From: Planctomycetota bacterium
Lineage (GTDB): Bacteria > Planctomycetota > UBA1135 > GCA-002686595
Assembly: GCA_020638875.1 (NCBI GenBank)
Contig: JACKHS010000007.1
Span: 62,001 to 126,000, forward strand
DNA length: 64,000 nucleotides
Direction: 5' to 3'
The notes beneath the pieces were generated by a model. It did not search any database. It was not told the DNA's origin and saw only the letters and a program-made list of their open reading frames with translations. Positions 57,693 to 64,000 of the stretch are shown piece by piece; the first letter of the stretch is position 1; each line of letters begins with the position of its first letter. Made by a program: the position numbers and the translations under genes.

Positions 57693-59164
57693 GGCGTGCT
57701 CCCCTTGCTCGGCGCCGGCGCGTCCTCGCGGATCTCGGAGAGCAGCTCCGCGTCGTCGACCAGCGAGCGGAACAGGTCGCGCTTGAGCCCGCCGCCGCGC
57801 TTCTTGAGCTGCTGCGCCAGGTCGTCGATCGCGCGGTTCGCCATCACCGCCTGGATGTACGCGTCGATCAGGTCGTCGAGGCCCAGGCCGAGCTGCTGGA
57901 AGTCCTTGCGGTCCATCATCAGCAGGCGCGAGGGTTCGGTGTCCCACTGCTCGTCGGTCACGCGCTTGGAGAGGTTCGTGCCCAGCACGGTCCACGAGTC
58001 GCTGCCCTCGGGCGGGGCGGAGGTCACGGGCAGGCGTGCGCGCCGCGCGTACATCGCGACCGGGCGGTACTCGTGGTCCTGCCACGAGACCATCATGCGC
58101 ATGTCGAAGACGTACACGCGCTCCTGCTTGTCGGGCACCGTGCCGATGTGGAAGACCTTGCCGTGGCTGCTGCTCGAGGACCACGGGAAGTTGCCGACGA
58201 GCTGCTGCACGATGAACGCGTCGTAGGGGTGGTCCTTCTCCATGAAGGCGTCGAGCTCTGCCTGGTCGACGATCGTGTAGATGCCCTGACCGGCGTTGAG
58301 GTAGGGCACCTTGACCACCGCGCGGCCGCCGAGGCGCTGGAAGAGCAGCGGCACCTCGGCCTTGCGCACGTTGAGGAACGACTCGGGCGTGCGGATCTCG
58401 AGCCCGCGCTCGCGGAAGGCCGCGTTGAACAGCTCGTAGGCCTTCGAGCCGGTGATCTTGTTGCGGCCGCCGGCGAGGCAGGCCACGATCGGGTTGAGCA
58501 CCGGCGTGCGCAGGTCGATGGGCAGGCGCGTCCACGGGCGCTGCGTGACGTAGCGGAACGCGCAGGCCACGCGCCGGGTCTCGTCGGCGACCTTGACGTA
58601 CAGCTCGCGGTCGCGCACCTCGAGGAAGCGCTCGGGATCGCTGCGCAGGCACGGCACGAGGTGCACCGGCCGCTCGGTCGTGTTCGCGATCACCTGCGCG
58701 TAGCCCGAGGCCTCCATCGCGTTCTTGTCGAACAGCACGATGAGCTCGTCCTCGGGGTGCTTGCGCAGGCGCTTGCGGATGAGCGGCAGGAAGGTGCGCT
58801 CGATCAGGCGCCGGTAGCCGCCCTCCTCCGCGTCGTCCGACGGCGGGAACGACTTCTGTCCCGACGGGCACGAGTTCGTCTCGACGATGTACTTGAGCTT
58901 GACGCCGGCCTCGGTGGAGACGTTGAACACGTCGCTGCCCGACCAGTGCAGGTGCTTCGGCGCCGTGCCCAGCACCTCCTCCAGCGTCGCGCGGTCCGTG
59001 GACGGGTGCAGGTGGCAGTAGCGGCTCACCATGCGCGCGGTCGACATGCGCAGGAAGCTCGCCACCAGCGGGTGCAGGCTCGCGTTCAGCGCGCGCGGGT
59101 AGTAGTGCCGCTCGGGGTCGAAGTGCCCCGGTTGCAGGGTCTCGACCTGGGTGGTGCTGGTCAT
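57689..59164 (-). CDS. ATP-grasp-like protein of unknown substrate
   Basis: 491 aa. The middle and C-terminal parts read like an ATP-grasp ligase (VVKVPYLNAGQGIYTIV, YDAFIVQQLVGN, NKITGSKAYELFNAAF), while the N-terminus (PGHFDPERHYYPRALNASLHPLVASFLRMSTARMV) is family-specific. Cytosolic. I do not know a characterised member. First gene of the operon with the aspartoacylase-like and RimK-like genes; TAGCAT about 40 nt before the start is a -10 candidate. It does not carry the shared ECF promoter. Confidence 0.7.
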   Translation of the reverse strand: MTSTTQVETLQPGHFDPERHYYPRALNASLHPLVASFLRMSTARMVSRYCHLHPSTDRATLEEVLGTAPKHLHWSGSDVFNVSTEAGVKLKYIVETNSCPSGQKSFPPSDDAEEGGYRRLIERTFLPLIRKRLRKHPEDELIVLFDKNAMEASGYAQVIANTTERPVHLVPCLRSDPERFLEVRDRELYVKVADETRRVACAFRYVTQRPWTRLPIDLRTPVLNPIVACLAGGRNKITGSKAYELFNAAFRERGLEIRTPESFLNVRKAEVPLLFQRLGGRAVVKVPYLNAGQGIYTIVDQAELDAFMEKDHPYDAFIVQQLVGNFPWSSSSSHGKVFHIGTVPDKQERVYVFDMRMMVSWQDHEYRPVAMYARRARLPVTSAPPEGSDSWTVLGTNLSKRVTDEQWDTEPSRLLMMDRKDFQQLGLGLDDLIDAYIQAVMANRAIDDLAQQLKKRGGGLKRDLFRSLVDDAELLSEIREDAPAPSKGSTP

Positions 59165-59250
59165 CGCGGGTGGGGTGGAGGCGCGCCGCCGGGCGCGGGC
59201 CGCCATGCTACCAGCCGCCGCCCCGCGCGCACCCGCGTTCGCGCCGCGCG

Positions 59251-60315
59251 TCAGGCGAGGCCCAGCAGCGCGCGACCGGCCCGCGGCGCCTCGCGCACGT
59301 CGCGCGCCCAACCGTCGGCGCCCACCGCCTGCCACAGGTCGTCGATCAGCGCGAAAGGGCGGCCGCCGACGAGCACGGGCGGCGCGTCGGCGCCGAGCTG
59401 CGCGCGCAGGCCGGCGATCACGTCGTGCGTCTCGCGCAGGCTGAGCGTCATGGCGACCGAGAGCGCGACGAGGTCGGCGCGGAAGTCGCGCGCGGCGTGC
59501 GCCAGATCGACGTTCGGCAGGTTGGCGCCCAGGCGCAGCGCGTTCCAGCCCTCCAGCTCGAAGTGGTCGGCGACGATGCGCGTCCCGATGTCGTGCAGGT
59601 TGCCCTGCACCGACGCGACGAGCACCGTGCGGCCGTTGGGCGTGCGCGGCGGCATCTTGGTGCGCAGCAGGATGAGCGCCTCCTCGACGATGCGCGACCC
59701 GAGGTGCTCCTCGTGCACGGCGAGCTCGCCGCGCTGCCACATCGCGCCGACTTCCTGCTGCACGGGCACGAGCAGCTCGGTCTCGACCTCGGAGACCGAC
59801 AGGCCCGCGTCGACCGCGCCGAGCACCAGGTCGAGCGCGTCCTGGCGGCGCGCCTCGAGCAGGCACAGCAGCAGCTTGCGCAGCAGCGTGCGGTGGGGGA
59901 CGTCGGCCTCGAGCAGGCACGGCACGGCCGGCGCCGGCCGGTCGAAGCAGCGCGCGGCCTCGTCGAGCACCGCGCGCACCGGCGCGGCCGCGTCGGGCGG
60001 CAGCTCGCGCTCGAGCTCGGCGCGCAGGCAGGCGAGGTTGAGCGCCAGCCGCTCCTCCCCGAGCCCGCGCGCGGCGAGCGCGCTGCGCGACCACTCGAGG
60101 TGGTCGACGAACAGCCGCGGACGGCCGACCGCGAGCGCCTCGGCGAGCTGCAGCAGGCGCACCTCGGTGTCGCCCACCAGCTCCTCGAACACGCCCGGCT
60201 CCAGGCGCACGCCGCGCTCGCGCAGCTCCTCGCGCTGGCGCACCACGGTGCCCGCCGCGAGCGCCGCGAGGCCCGCGTCGAGCAGCTTGCCGATCCTGCG
60301 TCCGCCTTCGTCCAT
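59251..60315 (-). CDS. CarH-like B12-binding photosensor without DNA-binding domain
   Basis: 354 aa. Residues about 140-220 form the four-helix B12-cap and 228-325 the cobalamin-binding Rossmann domain. Trp193-x9-Glu203-His204 matches the Trp-x9-Glu-His of the light sensor CarH, and His241 in NLHDIG is the lower axial ligand; the spacing (48 residues) is close to that of CarH (46). The His following the Trp in CarH is Gln194 here. In place of the MerR helix-turn-helix is a helical N-terminus (1-135) of unknown fold. It lies 14 bp downstream of an ECF sigma gene, so a light-dependent anti-sigma role is inferred. Confidence 0.85.
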   Translation of the reverse strand: MDEGGRRIGKLLDAGLAALAAGTVVRQREELRERGVRLEPGVFEELVGDTEVRLLQLAEALAVGRPRLFVDHLEWSRSALAARGLGEERLALNLACLRAELERELPPDAAAPVRAVLDEAARCFDRPAPAVPCLLEADVPHRTLLRKLLLCLLEARRQDALDLVLGAVDAGLSVSEVETELLVPVQQEVGAMWQRGELAVHEEHLGSRIVEEALILLRTKMPPRTPNGRTVLVASVQGNLHDIGTRIVADHFELEGWNALRLGANLPNVDLAHAARDFRADLVALSVAMTLSLRETHDVIAGLRAQLGADAPPVLVGGRPFALIDDLWQAVGADGWARDVREAPRAGRALLGLA

Positions 60316-60329
60316 GTCGCGCGCGCCGC

Positions 60330-60881
60330 TCAGGCGCCCTCCTCCTCCAAGAGGCGCCGCACGCGCTCGAGGCCGCGCCGCGCCTGGCTCTTCACGGTGC
60401 CCAGGGGCGTGTCGGTGCGCCGCGCGATCTCGCGGTGCGAGAGCCCCGAGAGCGACATGCGCAGCACGGCGCGCTCCTCGGGGCGGATGCGCTCGAGCGC
60501 GCGCTCGGCCCACTCGGCCTCGTCGCGCAGCTCGACCGCGTCCTGCGGCAGCTCGTCCTGCGGCAGGTCCTCGGGCAGCAGCTCGGCGCTCGGCCGCGCG
60601 TCGTCGCGCCGCTGCCGATCGACCAGCCGCCGCCGCGCGATCATGCCGACGAAGGTCGCCTCCGAGGCCAGCGCCGGGTCGAAGCGCTCGGCGCTCTTCC
60701 AGAGCTGGATGAAGACCTCCTGCACCACGTCCTCGGCGGCGTCGTGCGGCACGCGACCGCGCACGATCGACCACACCAGCGGGCGGTAGCGCGCGAGCAG
60801 CTCGTCGACGGCCGCGCCGTCGCCCGCGGCGACGCGTTGCAGCAGCCCGGGGGGCTCGTCGGTCGTGGCGTCCCTGCTCAT
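60330..60881 (-). CDS. ECF sigma factor of the light/oxidative-stress island
   Basis: 183 aa. Region 2: LLARYRPLVWSIVRGRVPHDAAEDVVQEVFIQLWKSAERFDP; region 4: LERIRPEERAVLRMSLSGLSHREIARRTDTPLGTVKSQARRGLERVRRLL. Cotranscribed with the B12 sensor (14 bp) and downstream of the SRPBCC gene (86 bp). The operon starts with GCATCC-N16-CGAAG, shared with the photolyase and lipid operons, so this factor is the best candidate for recognising that promoter, including its own. A housekeeping-like TATCCT (60914-60909) 27 nt upstream may give a basal level. Confidence 0.93.
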   Translation of the reverse strand: MSRDATTDEPPGLLQRVAAGDGAAVDELLARYRPLVWSIVRGRVPHDAAEDVVQEVFIQLWKSAERFDPALASEATFVGMIARRRLVDRQRRDDARPSAELLPEDLPQDELPQDAVELRDEAEWAERALERIRPEERAVLRMSLSGLSHREIARRTDTPLGTVKSQARRGLERVRRLLEEEGA

Positions 60882-60908
60882 GCCCGCGGCGCTCGCGCCG
60901 CGGCGACG

Positions 60909-60914
60909 AGGATA
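60909..60914 (-). promoter_or_regulatory. Possible basal -10 box of the ECF sigma gene
   Basis: TATCCT on the minus strand, 27 nt before the ATG at 60881, within the 86-bp gap after the SRPBCC gene. It would allow sigma expression apart from the autoregulated operon promoter. Confidence 0.4.
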
Positions 60915-60967
60915 GAGCGCCCGGCGCCGCGCGTCACGCGGGCGGCGCGCCGGCGGGCTGGCGACCC

Positions 60968-61480
60968 TCATCCGAGGCGCGCCTCCAGGGGAGACCGCCG
61001 CGGCGCCGCCGCCGGCGCCTCCCGCAGGGCGCCCGCCTCCGCGAGCGCGGCCGGCAGCACCTCGCTCCGGTAGGCGAAGATGCGCTCGACGTCGCGGCGC
61101 ACGAAGAGCTGGCGCACCAGCGCCCCGCCCGGCACCGCGTACTCGACCCAGTCGCGCGCGAGCGTGCCCGCGCCGTCGCGCGTGAACGTGTGCAGGTGGC
61201 GCCACAGCGCGTACGGCCCGCGCACCTGCTCGTCGACGAAGCGGTAGGGCGGCTCCCAGCACGTGATGCGCGAGCACCACAGGAGCGGTACGCCGTGCAC
61301 GCGCAGCGCGTAGTCGATCTCGGTGCCCTCCTCGATCGCGTCGGTCGTCGCGCCGAGCACGCGGAAGCGCAACCACGGCGGCGTGATGCGCTCGAGGTTG
61401 CGCGGGTCCGCGAAGAAGGGGAAGACCTCCTCCAGCGGGCGCTCGAGGCGCAGCTCGGTCGAGAGGTGCCAGGTGCGCAT
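60968..61480 (-). CDS. SRPBCC-family protein, CYC2-like
   Basis: 170 aa. START-like fold: LSTELRLERPLEEVFPFFADPRNLERITPPWLRFRVLG, then YALWRHLHTFTRDGAGTLARDWVEYAVPGG. This is the subtype that accompanies TIGR01777 epimerases and photolyases in bacteria and is thought to bind a lipid or hydrophobic ligand. Ten bp after the epimerase gene. Confidence 0.9.
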   Translation of the reverse strand: MRTWHLSTELRLERPLEEVFPFFADPRNLERITPPWLRFRVLGATTDAIEEGTEIDYALRVHGVPLLWCSRITCWEPPYRFVDEQVRGPYALWRHLHTFTRDGAGTLARDWVEYAVPGGALVRQLFVRRDVERIFAYRSEVLPAALAEAGALREAPAAAPRRSPLEARLG

Positions 61481-61490
61481 GCTCGGTCCC

Positions 61491-62423
61491 TCAGGCGGCG
61501 CGGTGCAGCACCGCGCGCAGGGCGCCCTCGAGCGTCGCGTGCTCCCACGCGAAGCCCGCCTGCTCGAGCGCGCGCGGTTCGACGCGCAGGCTCGCCAGCA
61601 GCAGCTCGTCGGCCAGCTCGCCGACGAGCGCGCGCAGCGCGAAGGCCGGCACCGGCGCGACCGTCGGGCGGCCCAGCACGCGGCCCAGCACCGCGGTGAA
61701 CTCGTCGTTGCGCACGGGGGTCGGCGCGACGGCGTTGACCGGGCCGCTCAGGCGCTCGTCGAAGACGCCGGCGTGCAGCACGCTCACCACGTCGTCGAGC
61801 GAGATCCAGCTCATCCACTGCCGGCCCGAGCCCAGGCGTCCGCCCAGCCCCAGCTTGAAGGGCGTCAACATCTTCGCGAGCGCGCCGCCGTCCGCGGCCA
61901 GCACGACGCCGATGCGCGGGTGCACCACGCGCAGCCCGGCGTCGCGTGCGGGCGCGGCCGCGGCCTCCCAGTGCCGGCAGACCTCGGGCAGGAAGCCCGC
62001 GCCCGAGGACGCGCGCTCGTCGACGACCTCCTCGCCCGTGTCGCCGTAGTAGCCCACGGCCGAGGCGGAGACGAGCACCGCGGGCGGGTGCTCGAGCTGC
62101 GCCAGCGTGGCGGCCAGCAGGCCCGTGCCCCGGCGCCGGCTCTCGTCGAGGACGCGCTTGCGCTCGGCCGTCCAGCGCCCGCCGGCGATGTTCTCGCCGG
62201 CCAGGTGCACGACCGCGTCGGCGCCCTCGAGCTCGCGCGGGTCCAGCCAGCCCTTGGCGGGGTCCCAGGCGATCTCGGCCGCCTCGCGCGGCGGCCGCCG
62301 CACGAGCGGCCGCACGCGGTGGCCCTCCGCGCGCAGGCGCCGGACGAGGGCGCTGCCGATCAGGCCGGAAGCGCCGGTGACGAGGATCGTTCGGGGGGCG
62401 GGCGGTGTCTCTCGCGTGTCCAT
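61491..62423 (-). CDS. TIGR01777-family NAD-dependent epimerase/dehydratase
   Basis: 310 aa. Begins ILVTGASGLIGSALVRRLRAEGH (NAD-binding GxxGxxG), VVHLAGENIAGGRWTAERK (family signature) and ends with the DUF1731 domain (PAFALRALVGELADELLLASLRVEPRALEQAGFAWEH). Family includes YfcH; substrate unknown. First gene of the sigma/B12 operon; ATG 62423 lies 9 nt behind CGAAG of the ECF promoter. Confidence 0.93.
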   Translation of the reverse strand: MDTRETPPAPRTILVTGASGLIGSALVRRLRAEGHRVRPLVRRPPREAAEIAWDPAKGWLDPRELEGADAVVHLAGENIAGGRWTAERKRVLDESRRRGTGLLAATLAQLEHPPAVLVSASAVGYYGDTGEEVVDERASSGAGFLPEVCRHWEAAAAPARDAGLRVVHPRIGVVLAADGGALAKMLTPFKLGLGGRLGSGRQWMSWISLDDVVSVLHAGVFDERLSGPVNAVAPTPVRNDEFTAVLGRVLGRPTVAPVPAFALRALVGELADELLLASLRVEPRALEQAGFAWEHATLEGALRAVLHRAA

Positions 62424-62432
62424 CGCGAGGGT

Positions 62433-62459
62433 CTTCGCCGCGCGCGCCCGGGTGGATGC
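62433..62459 (-). promoter_or_regulatory. ECF-type promoter of the sigma-factor operon
   Basis: Minus strand: GCATCC (62459-62454), 16-bp spacer, CGAAG (62437-62433), 9 nt, ATG. Third copy of the motif in the window; it implies positive autoregulation of the sigma gene. Confidence 0.75.
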
Positions 62460-62486
62460 GCGCGGCGCCGCCGTGGCCCCGAAAGA

Positions 62487-62523
62487 GCGGGGGCGGCGTA
62501 CCCCCCCGGGTCGCCGCCCCCGC
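62487..62523 (-). terminator. Hairpin terminator after the FG-GAP gene
   Basis: Perfect 12-bp stem GCGGGGGCGGCG / CGCCGCCCCCGC with a 13-nt loop, 43 nt beyond the stop at 62567. Insulates the light-island promoter at 62433 from upstream transcription. Confidence 0.7.
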
Positions 62524-62566
62524 CGCAAGCCGTCCCCCTCGGGCCGGGCGAGCCGGAGTCTCTCTA

Positions 62567-64000
62567 TCAGGGAGCGAGGTCGACGGTCACCGCGTCGGAC
62601 GTGTTGAAGGTGCCCGCCGCCGGGTCGCGGAACAGGCCTTGGAAGGTGCGCGCCCCGGGCCCTTCGAGGGCCAGCACCGCGGCCGGCACGTCGAGGCTCA
62701 TGTGACCCGCGGCGTCGAGCTGCTGCGTGTGGAAGCGGCCGAGGCGGCCGCCCGCGCAGAGCGTGCCGGCGCCGAAGGGCACCGCGACCTGCGCCGTGCC
62801 GTGCACGAACACGCCGGGCTGGTTCGGCACGCCGTTCGCGAGCTCGAGGCGCAGCGCGTCGGCCGCGAGGCTCGCGCTGCCGACCACGTCGACCCGCGCG
62901 ACGTCGCCGCCCGAGTGGGGCGCGGCGGCGCAGCCGCGGCTGCCGAGCGACGGCGCGAGCTGGTGCAGCGTGACCTCCATCGCGAGCGCCTCGAAGGCCA
63001 GGAAGCCGGGGAAGTCGAGCGGCGCGCCGGGGCCCACGGCGGTGATGCCATCGGCGCTGCCGTAGCCCGCGCTCGTGCCGCGCAGGTCGATCGTGCGCAG
63101 CACCTCACCGGTCACGGGGTCGAGCGCGAACGCCTGGGTGTCGGTGTCCTGCACCGCGCCCTCGAGCACGACCAGGTCGGGGTGGCCGTCGCCGTTCAGG
63201 TCGCCCGGCTCGACGATCGCGCCGCCCATGCAGGGCGAGCCGTCCACGGCGCAGCGCCACTCGCGCAGCAGCGCGCCGTCGGTGCTCGAGTAGATCGCCA
63301 CGAGCCCGAGGAAGACGCCGCCCACCGCGACGTCGCGCAGGCCGTCGCCGTCGAGGTCGGCGACGCTCACCACCGGCTCGCCGTTCTGCGTGACCTGCTC
63401 GAGGCCGGTCGGCGCGAGCGCGCGCAGCAGCGCGCCGTCGGCGCTCGAGTGCACCTCGAGGGAGCGCGACACGCCGTCGAGGACCAGCACCGCGAAGTCG
63501 TCGCGACCGTCTCCGTCCATGTCGTCCAGGCGCGCGACCTCGTTGGAGGCGAGCGTGCCGCTGGAGGGCGTGGCCCACCAGATCGGTTGCGCGGTCGCGC
63601 CGGAGAGCATCACCTTGCCGCGGCCGGTCGCCCCGGAGTAGCCCTGGCACAGCACGTCGTCGACGCCGTCGCCGTCGATGTCGCCGAAGGTCTGGTTCGC
63701 GCCCTGCTCGTGGCCCATCAGCAGCACGCCGGCCGGCGTCGTGAGCGAGCGCAGCAGCGCGCCGTCGGCGCCCGAGTAGACCTGCAGGCGGCCGTCGGGC
63801 GAGCCGGAGGCGAACGAGTGCTCGCCGACGAGCATCAGCTCGCCGACGCCGTCACCGGTCTCGTCCGCGAGCTCGATGATCTCGCCGCCCCAGAAGCAGG
63901 GCTCGAAGGGCACCGTGAGCGTGTAGAGGTGCGCGCCGGTCTTGCCCGAGTGCACGCTGCCGCCGAACAGGGTGGCGTGCTCGTGCGTGGAGACGGCGAA
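62567..64000 (-). CDS. FG-GAP repeat protein, N-terminus outside window
   Basis: 477 codons visible. Repeats alternate a PQQ/WD-like phrase (VYSGADGALLRSLTTPAG, VHSSADGALLRALAPTG, IYSSTDGALLREWRC) with Ca-binding FG-GAP loops (ADETGDGVGELML, DIDGDGVDDVLCQG, DMDGDGRDDFAVL, DLDGDGLRDVAVGG, DLNGDGHPDLVVLEG), i.e. an integrin-alpha-like propeller. A C-terminal beta domain of about 130 aa ends VTVDLAP. Such proteins are numerous and secreted in marine Planctomycetota; function unknown. Reading continues past position 64000. Confidence 0.9.
   Translation of the reverse strand, partial: FAVSTHEHATLFGGSVHSGKTGAHLYTLTVPFEPCFWGGEIIELADETGDGVGELMLVGEHSFASGSPDGRLQVYSGADGALLRSLTTPAGVLLMGHEQGANQTFGDIDGDGVDDVLCQGYSGATGRGKVMLSGATAQPIWWATPSSGTLASNEVARLDDMDGDGRDDFAVLVLDGVSRSLEVHSSADGALLRALAPTGLEQVTQNGEPVVSVADLDGDGLRDVAVGGVFLGLVAIYSSTDGALLREWRCAVDGSPCMGGAIVEPGDLNGDGHPDLVVLEGAVQDTDTQAFALDPVTGEVLRTIDLRGTSAGYGSADGITAVGPGAPLDFPGFLAFEALAMEVTLHQLAPSLGSRGCAAAPHSGGDVARVDVVGSASLAADALRLELANGVPNQPGVFVHGTAQVAVPFGAGTLCAGGRLGRFHTQQLDAAGHMSLDVPAAVLALEGPGARTFQGLFRDPAAGTFNTSDAVTVDLAP

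Overview
The window is very GC-rich, gene-dense bacterial DNA with no rRNA, tRNA, CRISPR array or transposase that I can recognise. Gene content suggests a Planctomycetota-type organism: FG-GAP propeller lipoproteins, a TPR-bearing Ser/Thr kinase beside a TIGR02999-like ECF sigma factor, BlaI/M56 pairs, multihaem cytochrome remains, and many secreted proteins of unknown role. Acidobacteriota or myxobacteria cannot be excluded. Many genes overlap by 4 nt (ATGA/GTGA), GTG starts are common, and several genes have a TAnnnT box 6-8 nt before the start codon, which suggests leaderless mRNAs.

Layout. 1-2.0 kb: a partial molybdopterin oxidoreductase and its ferredoxin subunit. 2.3-11.7 kb: lipoprotein, PDZ protein, beta-propeller, radical SAM, squalene-cyclase-like repeat protein, Kup K+ transporter, a large secreted unknown and a Mut7-C protein. 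11.8-14.4 kb: BlaI/M56 pair with two operator copies, ending in the remains of a multihaem cytochrome gene. 14.7-18.7 kb: small housekeeping and stress genes (DksA-like, MscL, Asp/Asn hydroxylase, DUF486, YdeI, DsrE). 19-31.6 kb: TPR/thioredoxin-like protein, BatD-like protein, FG-GAP lipoprotein, Ser/Thr kinase, ECF sigma factor, ThiS-like protein with a BNR propeller, and a FIST sensor. 31.6-38.9 kb: three hybrid histidine kinases. 39-44.6 kb: membrane proteins, then a MarR-linked cluster of an acidic protein, a SET-domain methyltransferase and an MFS transporter. 44.6-62.4 kb: a light/oxidative-stress island. 62.6-64 kb: a partial FG-GAP protein.

The most interesting part is 44.6-62.4 kb. 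Three transcription units carry the same promoter, GCATCC-N16-CGAAG, placed 8-9 nt before the start codon: (i) alpha/beta hydrolase, unknown, RudS-like tRNA desulfidase, class II photolyase; (ii) DUF1295, CFA-like methyltransferase, desaturase, FAD oxidase, DUF1365, CFA synthase, DUF2878; (iii) TIGR01777 epimerase, SRPBCC protein, ECF sigma factor, B12-binding protein. Units (i) and (ii) diverge from one symmetric 99-bp region. Unit (iii) encodes its own sigma factor and a B12 protein with the Trp-x9-Glu-His and His-x2-Gly signatures of the CarH photoreceptor but no DNA-binding domain. I infer a light-responsive regulon in which a stand-alone B12 photosensor controls an ECF sigma factor, which then drives DNA/tRNA photoprotection and membrane-lipid remodelling.

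Four genes (18989, 24911, 47083-48101, 55345) are each broken once by the loss of exactly one base in a G/C-alternating run. This looks more like assembly error than four independent pseudogenes. The cytochrome at 13.9-14.4 kb is different and seems truly decayed.
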